A DNA stretch of 64,000 nucleotides, taken from Chamaecrista fasciculata. Its lineage: Eukaryota; Streptophyta; Magnoliopsida; Fabales; Fabaceae. The translations under genes were made by a program, and so were the position numbers. Within the stretch, counting starts at the first letter, position 1, and each line of letters starts with the position of its first letter. The notes beneath the pieces are model-generated. The model searched no databases and was not told the origin of the DNA. It saw nothing but the letters and a program-made list of their open reading frames with translations. Below are positions 1 through 9,495 of this stretch, one piece after another. The stretch covers positions 87,179-151,178 of the forward strand of contig QANZ01053543.1 of the NCBI GenBank assembly GCA_003254925.1, read 5' to 3'.

Positions 1-6
1 ATTTTT

Positions 7-209
7 GGGACACTCGGATATGGTCCGAGTGTCCCAATACAAGTGGCACAATCACCCGGTGCCACGTGGCACCGGGTGGGATTTTATTTTAAATTTTTTT
101 TAATTTTTTTGGGACACTCGGATGTCATCCGAGTGTCCCAAAAAAATTTAAACTGACCAATCACGCGGTGCCACGTGGCACCGCATGATTGGTCAGTTTA
201 AATTTTTTT
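7..209. repeat. Four palindromes in two alternating pairs
   Basis: Two modules occur twice in the order A-B-A'-B'. A (7-35) and A' (111-139) are hairpins with arms GGGACACTCGGA and its complement. B (53-78) is a perfect 26-bp palindrome centred on CCACGTGG. B' (about 140-209) is a nearly 70-bp palindrome with the same centre and one mismatched pair (164/185). The window begins inside the repeat, so its full extent is unknown. It is probably part of a foldback transposon or a hairpin RNA source; no coding potential was seen. Confidence 0.85.
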
Positions 210-306
210 TTTGTGGAGGATGAGGCCAATATAATGGGGGGTGGTTTGGGTAAATGGGTTGAGGTTTAGTGAGAGAAATGTGAGATTGAAAGAGTGAAAA
301 AAAAAN

Positions 307-725
307 ACATTTGAAATGAGTTAAGATTGAAGAGTACATAAAATTTTTATACCGTAAAATAACTTAATCAGACTAAAATATTAAAATCAAATACACTACT
401 TAAATAATCTATGCTCTATAATTTATATTTGTAGCATTTAATTTAATCAATTAAGTTAAATATTTAAATGTGGGTGTTTTTTTTATATATTATATTTAAA
501 ATAATTTAAACAACATAAATGTAGTGATGTGGATGAATTTTTGATGTAGAGGTGTTTTTTTTTATATTTTAAATCATTTAAAGGACTATCGACGGAGGTG
601 GGATGGTTTTTTTTTCTTCGATAAACACTTGTTACGTGGGACGGTTTTTGCAACAATAAGAACGTGGGATGGGGTGATTCATAGGTGTATAATTTTTAAT
701 TTATTTTTGAATTTTTAAATTCATT
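307..725 (-). repeat. Reverse-oriented copy of the Helitron-like element at 4868-5359
   Basis: This stretch matches the reverse complement of 4909-5333 almost throughout, with small indels. It includes shared blocks such as the reverse of ACACCTATGAATCATCCCA. It lacks the terminal CTAG and hairpin of the other copy, so it is an internal fragment. A single N lies at 306, at its edge. The two copies form an inverted repeat with 4.2 kb between them. Confidence 0.8.
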
Positions 726-1185
726 ATCTTTGACAACATGTATTCATGGATGGATTTGGTGTTTTCATAATTTAGAGGTGTCAAAATAAACTCAATCTAC
801 TATATTATTGATCTATTTACTCCATTCAACATGTGAGTTGGGTGGCAAGAGTTTTGGCTCATCCGACAAACAAGTTAAAAAAACAATGATTCACTTCATT
901 TGTGGGTTAACAATCATGTAACGATTTAATCATAGTTTTATTCATGGCGATATTTTTTTTCAATACTTGAACTTTATTAAATAAAAATATATTATATATT
1001 ATATAATGTACTAACAAAAAATTCAAAAAAAAAAAATGAATTATAAGTGAACTCAGCTATTTTTTTTAATTATATTAATAATTTTCTAATTTATCATAAC
1101 ATTCAATTAACTTGTGTGAGTCAAATAAATTAAACCAAATAAATCAAATTGACTCAATTTAACATTTCTATTTAATAGGTAATAA

Positions 1186-1364
1186 TCTTATATTATATGG
1201 CTCCACCCCTTTCTGGTCGTCTATATTTAAAACTACAGTCTATGAATTAAAAATAAGATAAAATTTACTATTTGGTCTCTCTTTCTTTACTAAGTTAACA
1301 AATTAGTCCCTTATTTATTTTACATACATATTTGCGTGCCCGTTAGGGCACGCAAAGCCCCTAG
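1186..1364 (+). mobile_element. Short non-autonomous Helitron (179 bp)
   Basis: The element begins TCTTATATTATATGGCTCC and ends CTAG. A GC-rich hairpin (GCGTGCCCG, TTA, GGGCACGC) lies just upstream of the 3' end. It sits between A and T, the usual Helitron target, with no duplication. A direct copy occurs at 4690-4867. Confidence 0.85.
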
Positions 1365-1447
1365 TAACTTATATGCCGCATCTTGCCTGAATATATAGAA
1401 CATGTTTACTAAATGTGTACTCCATTAAATTCTATAATTAAGGGTCA

Positions 1448-1931
1448 TGTTGGTGCTGAATACATGTCTTGATGTTCATTTTTGTTCTTTATGTTTTAAA
1501 AAATTCAAATTAGTCTTAAATATTGGTAAAATATTTCATTTTGATCCCAAATTATTGAATATAGCCATATTTATCTCGTTTCAAACTTCAATGTGATGAG
1601 TTCATAGCTACATATTATTCTCAAAGAGTACTTTTTCTATCTAGTTGAGATTGTCAACAAACGAGATCAAATCAGTCTTGAAAATATACCATTTGTTTTA
1701 TGGTCAAATAAACAAAATTAATTATATTTCTCTTGTTTGAAATTCGAATACGGCAAAATTTTCTTTTAACAAGTCATATGAACTTGAAATGAGAGACGAG
1801 AGAAATATGAGCAAATTTAATAGTTTTAGACCAAAATGAAATATTTTGCCAACATTTAAGATCAATTTAAATATTTTGAAACGTAAAAGATCAACATGAA
1901 CATTAGAACATGCATTAATGATCCTTTGACC
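1448..1931. mobile_element. Degenerate foldback element
   Basis: The two halves are inverted relative to each other. 'GATGTTCATTTTTGTTC...AAATATTTCATTTTGATCCC' on the left answers '...CCAAAATGAAATATTTTGCC...GATCAACATGAACATT' on the right. The ends are diverged and no target duplication was found, so the borders are approximate. Confidence 0.55.
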
Positions 1932-2135
1932 TTAAATTCTATTAATATATGACATATTGACAAACACTAACTTGCATTTTTCTTGTTGTGTATATATTAA
2001 TGAGAATTTTAAAAGACAATGATTATTATAAATTTAAACGAACATTGTTGCATAATTTCAACAATATTCAGAGACTCTGAACTAATCATAGTCCATAGAT
2101 ATATAAATATGTCAAGTGTATCTATAAATTATAAT

Positions 2136-4577
2136 AAATCTCAAAGAGTAAAATAACTTCCCGGTCCCTGATTTTTGCACTCGCTGACAGATAGGTCCCT
2201 GAATTTTACTCACTGTACTAGCCGGTCCTTGAAATTTGCAAACGCCTAACTAATTGGTCCCTCCATCATATTGGGGTTACAAAAATGCTGATGTGGCCAT
2301 AACGGACGCTGATGTGTCCCGTTATGCGCTGACGTGTCCCGTTATCGCCACGCTAGCACCGTTATATTCCAAAAAAAAAAAGCTGTCATGTCATAAAATA
2401 GTGACTCATAAGCATTTCCTCATTGCACTTATAGGTCCCTGACCCATTTTTATCCCATTATTCTCAATTCCCCCTCTTCTTCATCATCTTCATTCATTTT
2501 AGTCCCAAACCCTCAAAATAAAATTGTAAAGTGTCCCAAAACGCTTTCAAACATTCAAATTTAGTCCTTAAAAATATTTAAAACCCTAAAACCCCAAACC
2601 TTAAACCCTAAAAAAAATTGAGTTCAACAATTAGGTCCTTGACCCATTTTTATTCCATTTATTCTCAATTCTCCCTCTTTTTCATCATCTTCATTCATTT
2701 TAGTCCCAAATCCTCAAAATAAAATTGTAAAGTGTCCCAAAACTCTTCCAAACATTCCAATTTAGTCCTTAAAAATATTAAAAACCCTAAACCCTAAATT
2801 TAATTTCACGTAAATCCCTAATTTCTTTTTTAATCCCTAAACTGCCTAATTTTTTTTAAAATCTTCATCATTCATCATCTTCTCAAATCTCAAATCCATA
2901 TTGAAAAAAGCACACAAATCTCACACCTTCACATCATCTTCATCCACTTCTCAAATCCCAAAACCAAATTCCTTCATCCACTTCTCAAATCCCAAATCCC
3001 AAATCCCACTTCTTCTCATCATCCTCGTCATCATCATCCAAATTCCTTCATCATCTTCATCTTCTCATCATTGTCGTCATCATCATCTTCTTCTCCCCCA
3101 GATCTGCCCGCAAACCTCCACCGAAAATGGACCGCGTCGATCTTCTTTGTTTTCGTTTGCTGTGTTGTGTTTTGTGTTGTGGTTTAGTCGTGGTTTTGTG
3201 TTGTGTTTGCGACGCCGACGACAGTGATGAAGGTGATTTGGAGGGAACGTTGGGAATCTTTTGTTTCCTTTGCTGTGTGCTTGATTTTTGCAGAGAGAAA
3301 GTGAAGAAAATCTGGGGAATTTGGTGAAAATAGGGCCATGGTTTTGAAAATTGTGTGATTTAGGGTTGAAGATGGGTTCGTTGAAAATGGATGATGAAGG
3401 CGGATAAATGAAGAAGAAGATGAATGTGGATGGGTATGAAGATGAAGGTGGATAGAAGATGGGTTCGTCGAAAATGGATGATGAAGGTGGGTATGAATTG
3501 ACGAAGATGAAGATAAAAAAGATGAAGAAGAAGATTAAAGAAAAGTTTTAGGGGGGTTTAGGGATCAAAAAAAAATTAGGGATTTATGTTAAATTGGTAA
3601 GATGAAGATGAAGATTAAATATTTTTTAAGTTTTAGGGGTTTAAGGTTCTTAATATTTTTAAGGACTAAATTGGAATGTTTGAAAGAGTTTTGGGGACAC
3701 TTTACAATTTTATTTTGAGGATTTGGGACTAAAATGAATGGAGATGATGAAAAAGAGGGGGAATTGAACATAATGGGATAAGAATGGGTGAGGGACCTAA
3801 TTACTCAAATTAGATTTTTTTAGGGTTTAGGGTTTAAAATTTTAGGGTTTAGGGTTTAGGGTTTATAGTTTTAGAGTTTAGAGTTTGGGGTTTATGGTTT
3901 AGGTTTTAGGGTTTTTAATATTTTTAAGGACCAAACTGGAATATTTGGAAGAGTTTTGGGACACTTTACAATTTTATTTTGAGGATTTGGGACTAAAATG
4001 AATGAAGATGATATAAAAGAGGGAGAATTGAGAATAAATGGAATAAAAATGGGTCAAGGACCTAATTGTTGAACTCAAACTTTTTTTTTAGGGTTTAAGG
4101 TTTGGGGTTTTAGGGTTTTGGGTTTTAAATATTTTTAATGACTAAATTTGAATGTTTGAAAGAGTTTTGGGACACTTTACAATTTTATTTTGAGGATTTG
4201 GGACTAAAATGAATGAAGATGATGAAGAAGAGGGAGAATTGAGAATAATGGGATAAAAATGGGTCAGGGACCTATAAGTGCAATGAGGAAATGGTGCTGA
4301 CGTGGCGATAACGGTGCTGACATGGCATTTTTTTTTGGAATATAACGGTGCTGACGTGGCGATAACGGGACACGTCAGCGCATAACGGGACACATCAGCG
4401 TCCGTTATGGCCACGTCAGCATTTTTGTAACCCCAATATGACGGAGGAAGAGGAACCAATTAGTTAGGCGTTTGCAAATTTCGGGGACCGGCTAGTACAG
4501 TGGGTAAAATTCAAGGACCTATCTGTCAACGAGTGCAAAAATCAGGAACCGAAAAGTTATTTTACTCAAATCTCAAA
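2136..4577. mobile_element. Mutator-type foldback element with 10-bp target duplication
   Basis: The element proper is 2146-4567, with ends GAGTAAAATAACTT and its complement. It is flanked by an exact 10-bp duplication, aaatctcaaa (2136-2145 and 4568-4577). Long inverted arms carry repeated 'ggtccctga' blocks and a conserved stretch around TCCGTTATGGCCACGTCAGC. The interior has repeated TAGTCCTTAAAAATATT units, TTTAGGG-like tracts (about 3810-3910) and a TCATC-rich block. The TCATC-rich block gives a 108-residue ORF at 2901-3227 that looks like low-complexity sequence. No transposase is present. Confidence 0.85.
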
Positions 4578-4689
4578 TGTTGTTTGATGGCTAATGGCAA
4601 TATACAATTAATAACCATAATTTGATATGATTGCATAATCAAACCGTACGTGTTATATATATTATATATAATCTATATCTATATTTATA

Positions 4690-4867
4690 TCTTATATTAT
4701 ATGGCTCCACCCCTTTCTGCTCGTTCACATTTTAAAACTATAGTACAAAATTAATAATAAGAGAAAAATTATTATTTGGTCCCTTTTTTTTACTGAATTA
4801 ACGATTTAGTCCCTCATTTATTTTACATACATATTTGCGTGCCCGTTAGAGCACGCAAAGCCCCTAG
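4690..4867 (+). mobile_element. Short non-autonomous Helitron (178 bp)
   Basis: This is a sister copy of 1186-1364, with the same TCTTATATTATATGG start, 3' hairpin GCGTGCCCG/GAGCACGC and CTAG end, again between A and T. Its 3' end directly abuts the next Helitron-like element. Confidence 0.85.
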
Positions 4868-5359
4868 TTATATTATATGGCTAAGGATGTTTTTGATTGA
4901 TAAAAAATAATGAATTTAAAAATACAAAAATAAATTAAAAACTATACACCTATGAATCATCCCATCCCATGTCCTTATTGTTGCAAAAACCGTCCCACCT
5001 AACAAGTGTTTACCCAAAAAAAAAACCATCCCACCTCCGTCCATAGTCCTTTAAATGATTTAAAATATAAAAAAAAAACACCTCTACATCAAAAATTCAT
5101 CCACATCACTACATTTATGTTGTTTATATTATTTTAAATATAATATATAAAAAAAACACCCACATGTAAATATTTAACTTAATTGATTAAATTAAATGTT
5201 ACAAATATAAATTATAGAGGATAGATTATTTAAGTAGTGTATTTGATTTTAATATTTTAGTCTAAATTATGATTAAGTTATTTTACGATATAAGAATTTT
5301 ATGTACTCTTCAATCTTAACTCATTTCAAATGTTACATACGGGCACGTCAAGCCCCTAG
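4868..5359 (+). mobile_element. Second Helitron-like element, abutting the first
   Basis: It starts TTATATTATATGGCTAAGG (a Helitron-like 5' end without a clean TC) and ends GGGCACGTCAAGCCCCTAG followed by T. The left half of the 3' hairpin appears deleted. Most of its body recurs inverted at 307-725. Confidence 0.65.
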
Positions 5360-5371
5360 TATATATATATC

Positions 5372-5562
5372 GATATGGGATGCAATTGGTTATGAGTCAA
5401 TAAAATAATAACACGTGGAAGAGTTATTTGTATGTAAATAGTGATGTGACTCCATATACAGTTTTGATTGGTTAAAAAAATTATTATTTTTTTTATTATT
5501 TTTTAACATTAAATTACATCAATGGCTATAATTATGCCACATCAGCAATTGCATCCCATATC
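5372..5562. mobile_element. MITE with GATATGGGATGC termini
   Basis: The 191-bp element has 17-bp inverted ends, GATATGGGATGCAATTG and its complement. The interior is AT-rich and includes TTTTGATTGGTTAAAAAAATT. A diverged relative lies in intron 13 of the kinase gene (about 16808-16975). No clear target duplication was identified. Confidence 0.7.
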
Positions 5563-6350
5563 AAGAATCAAACTTTGCATCTTAGACTAATCCTTTCATG
5601 AAAGATAGACGGCCGAATTGCACTTTGGGCATATATTTGGAGTGACAATCTAGTCCTTTATAATTTTTTTGTTACAAAAATAGTGTTATATGTTTTCATA
5701 AATGTTCATTTTTTTATCCCAACATTAAATATGATTATATATATCTTGTTTCAAATTTGAATACAACGAATCTAAAATTATGTATTGTTTTTAACGAGTC
5801 ATCTTTTCCAATTAGGGTCATAAACAAACAATGTCAAATTTAGCCTTGAAAGTGAGCTGCTTATTCCAAGATCAAATAAACAAAATTGATCATTTTCTAT
5901 CATCTCAAGTCTAAATGCGATAACTTTAGAATTACGTGTTACTTTTGGCAATTTTTTTTATTTAGTTATGACCGATAGCAAATAAGGTCAAATCAGATCT
6001 AAAAGTTTCTTGGGGACCAAAAAGTAAACAATTACAAAAAAAAAAAATTAGTCTAAAACTTACTTTTGAACTAATTTTAACTTTATTTGTTGAAGATTCT
6101 AATTAAATAAAATAACAACTAGTTACATTCTGATTTAAAAAAATATATATTTGACCAACTTCAATGATATTTCACACTGGTTATCTAATCTTCTTTTTTA
6201 GAAAAAAAAAGCTTAGAGAAGAGTAAGATAAGTCAAATATGCAAACTATGCACAAGAAGGGGGAAAGGAAAATTTTGTATGAACAAGCACTTGTTTAGCA
6301 AAGAAACATCTTATTAAAAAAACAAAAAAAAAAAAAACAAAGAAACATAA
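5563..6350. other. Gene-free AT-rich spacer
   Basis: The stretch has fragments of the 'ggtcc' foldback families, including one arm-like piece at about 5615-5700, and long A/T runs. No coding or RNA feature was seen. Confidence 0.5.
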
Positions 6351-6359
6351 AATAAGATA

Positions 6360-6726
6360 GGGTAAATTACACTTTGGTACCCTATGGTATTCTCCATTAA
6401 CACTTTGATATCATTTGGAGCTATTTTGTAATTTTAACCATAACAAATTTTACAAAAATTACATATTGTCACCAAGAATTTTAAAAAATTACAAATAGGT
6501 CCCTAGATACATATTATCCAGGGACTAAAATGAAAACTTTAAAAAAAATTGGAGTCAATATGTAATTTTTGCAAAATTTTTCATGGTTAAAATTACAAAA
6601 TAGCTCCAAAGGGTATCAAAGTGTTAATGAAGAATAACACAGGGTACCAAAGTGTTAGGTTTCAAAAACACAGGGTAACAAAGTGAAATAGGGTCAAACC
6701 ACAGGGTAACAAAGTATAATTTACCC
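6360..6726. mobile_element. Mutator-type MITE, GGGTAAATT family (copy 1)
   Basis: The ends read GGGTAAATTACACTTTGG and GTATAATTTACCC. The flanks are aataagata and aaaaagata, a 9-bp target duplication with one mismatch. The arms carry the recurrent 'caaagtgttaatg' and 'gctccaaa' blocks shared with 42101-42497 and 43939-44332. Confidence 0.8.
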
Positions 6727-6809
6727 AAAAAGATATTAAAATTTTAAAAATAAAGAAGTAATAAGGTAGATGTAGTAAAATATGATCACGAAGACCAAGT
6801 AAATGAAAG

Positions 6810-7136
6810 GACCAAAAAGGAGTAAACTACTAAATTGGTCCCTGGATTATTGACTCGCTGGCAGATTGGTCCCTGAATTTAGGAAATTGACAAATAGGTC
6901 CCCGAATTTTTCTAACGAGTCAAATAGGTCCCTGAATTTTTCTAACATTTGTCAAATAGGTCCTTCTGTGCATGTTATTCGGGGACCTATTTGACTAACG
7001 TTAGGAAAATTCGGGGACCTATTTGACTCGTTAGAAAAATTTGGGGACCTATTTGTCAATTTCCTAAATTCGGGGACCAATCTGTCAGCGAGCCAATAAT
7101 CCAGGGACCAATTTGGTAGTTTACTCGACCAAAAAG
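6810..7136. mobile_element. Mutator-type MITE, GAGTAAA family, exact 10-bp duplication
   Basis: The element is 6820-7126 with ends GAGTAAACTACTAAATTGG and its complement. The flanks gaccaaaaag (6810-6819 and 7127-7136) are identical. Almost the whole 307 bp folds back on itself, with repeated 'ggtccc(c/t)gaattt' motifs. Confidence 0.9.
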
Positions 7137-7589
7137 GAACGAAATAGTTATTAAACATTTTCATTTTTCAGCCCCGAAATGGTAAGCAAGGTGCACGCAG
7201 CGTCGCAGCCTTTCTATATGCAACTTGCATTTTGATACCAAACTTTAATAAAAGTCATCACATGCCGTCAAGCGTTAACAACAGACAATAACAATAACAA
7301 TAATAATGGACTAAAATTCTACTTTGTTCTTTCATATATTTATCTTATCTCAGTTTGATCCTTTTCTAAGTTCTCTTCTGAGTCTTCTCAATATAATAAT
7401 TCACAAATTGTTCCTAATATTAATCTTTTTATCTATGTTTTAACGAAAACAAAAATGCGACAACGCTAATTGAAAACATAATATCATTAGTTGATAATAT
7501 GACATTACTTTTCACATAAAAATATTATTCTTTCATCAAATATAATCATCATAACTCATAAGTAATTATTTGAAAAAGATGAAAATATA

Positions 7590-7985
7590 AATTTGGTTTC
7601 ATATCTCTTGCTCAGTTTTCAATTTGGCCATGTATATTTTTTTTTGTTGCATTTTTGTTTTCATATCTTTGCAAAAAGTCCCAATTCGGGTCTCATATTA
7701 TTTGGTCAGGTTGAATATTTGTTCTCATATCTTTGCAAAGGGTTCTACCGTTTAGTTACACCTGACTCAAAGATTGAGACCAATTATGCACTTAACTCAA
7801 AGATATGAGACCAAATATATAACAAAACAAGATATGAAGCAAATTGGGACCTGACCCAAATATATGAGATCAAAAGTAAAAAAAAATGGACCAAATTAAA
7901 AATTGAGCAAAAGATATAAGACCAAACTTGCACTTTGGTCAAGAAAAGAAAATCTATGAGGACCAAACTGAAAAAACACTGATAT
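7590..7985. mobile_element. Degenerate foldback element
   Basis: The left arm (TTTGGTTTCATATCTCTTGC, then repeated 'catatctttg') is answered on the right by 'agatataagaccaaacttg'. It belongs to the same general family as 42786-43255 and 51584-52024. The borders are diverged. Confidence 0.55.
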
Positions 7986-8339
7986 GTGAAGCATCAATAT
8001 AGATTTTTAGCCAATAATAAATTATAAATTTATAATAATAATAATAATAAATCCTACTTCAACCTTGTCCTTCTTCCAATAAGGTCATAATCGTCATTTC
8101 AACATACCTGCTTACACAAGGGTGGTATATAGTATGAGCATGAGCATAAGCATAAGCATGAGACTTCGAATATTTTAATTTTATAACCTTCCTTCACCTA
8201 CGCGCAGTAGAACCTAAGCGTGCATGTGTCGTTATGTGTTTCGTCTTCGGTTTGACGTGTCGCCTTGTCGCGAAGCATGCTCACTAAAGTGCACTTCGGC
8301 GCACGTTAGAACTCTCGTTCGCGCCTCTTCATTCCCCAC

Positions 8340-8857
8340 CTATCAAAGCAATATCATTCATTTCTTATTTCAACTCGTCTCGTTCTGCTTAAAATACTCA
8401 ACAACGTCACAAAACCAACCAACTAACCAAAGCTCAAAGCTCACACACATTTCATTTGGATTTACTCTTTCTTTCTTTCTCTTTCCTTCTTACTCTCTCC
8501 ACCGCCTTCGAAATTAAATCCCAAATAAGCGGTGTTAATTCGCATATTGAGAGATATATATATATATGATGAATTGAAGAAGCTGTCTCTGTTATTTCAA
8601 AGATATTGGATCGACGCTACTTCTAATTTAGGTCATTCGTAATCTTGATTTATCAAAGTGTTTGACGATTGAAGGTGAAGTTGAAGTATATACAGATTAC
8701 AGAGCAGGGAATTACTGATTGATGCATTTTCGTTTTTAATTATTGGATTGAAGAGAAACTTGATCGGAGACGACGACGGCTCGTGAACATATATATATGG
8801 TGGTTGTTGTTGCTGTTGTTGATCTGGTTGTTACTACTCGGGAGGCTCGTGAACATC
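8340..8857 (+). promoter_or_regulatory. Probable 5' leader of the Raf-like kinase gene
   Basis: A CT-rich tract at about 8467-8500 is typical of plant 5' UTRs. Short upstream ORFs follow at 8566-8577 (ATG ATG AAT TGA) and 8722-8739. The transcription start was not located, and an intron in the leader cannot be excluded. Confidence 0.45.
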
Positions 8858-8919
8858 ATGCCTCACAGAGCGACTTACTTTTTCCCGAGGCAATTCCCGG
8901 AGCGTGTGGCGCTGGATGA
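8797..8919 (+). CDS. Upstream ORF overlapping the kinase start codon
   Basis: This is a 40-codon reading frame starting at the ATG at 8797 and stopping with TGA at 8917-8919. It is out of frame with the kinase ATG at 8858 and runs across it. If the leader includes 8797, a ribosome starting here would pass the main start, so kinase translation would need leaky scanning. The encoded peptide resembles nothing known, so any effect would be on translation. It may be chance. Confidence 0.4.
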   Translation: MVVVVAVVDLVVTTREAREHHASQSDLLFPEAIPGACGAG

Positions 8920-9461
8920 ATCTTCGAAACAGCTATTGGATCACGAGAAGAAGAAAATCATCGTCAACAACAATAACTCCTCCGTCAAATCATCAGAGGC
9001 TGAAAGCGACACCACCAAAAAGCCAGTTACAACGACTTCCACCACTAATACTGCCTCTACAACGGACACGGGCCGCAGTACCAACAAGCACAAGCAAATT
9101 GCCGCTTTCTGCGACTGGTTGATTGACAAAAAAGCCACCGTCGCCGGCGATAATAGATCGGGAAGTACTCATTATCATCATCACGTGAAAAACCACCACC
9201 ATCCTCGCCGCCGGTCATACTGCGACGAGGAACGCGAGCTTTTGCTTCCTCCGCTGGCGACGGCGGGAGACGACACCGCCGCCAGTGAGAGTAGTAGTAT
9301 TAGCTATGCTGGGAGCTTATTCTCCGGGGGGACAACGCTGGATGGGAATTTCTCGGAAAGCGTCAACATTAAGGACGAAACGACGTCGTCGTCTACGAGA
9401 ACCAGAAGACACGGCGAGGAAGAAGAAGGAGAGAGTAATAATAATAATAATAATAATAATG

Positions 9462-9495
<34 letters not shown>

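Noticed and set aside
2901-3227. 108-residue ORF inside the 2146-4567 element
   Set aside because: It is a translation of TCATC/TTC-rich low-complexity sequence in a foldback transposon, with no domain and no codon signal.
3810-3910. Interstitial telomere or fusion point
   Set aside because: The TTTAGGG units are degenerate, lie inside a transposon with exact flanking duplications, and recur in another copy.
8224-8517. 97-residue ORF upstream of the kinase
   Set aside because: It lies in the presumed promoter and leader with a CT-rich 3' half, has no recognisable protein feature and is probably chance.
8783-8857. Hydrophobic N-terminal extension of the kinase
   Set aside because: The in-frame extension begins at GTG with no in-frame ATG before 8858. 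The family start MPHR...YFFPRQFP fits the ATG at 8858.
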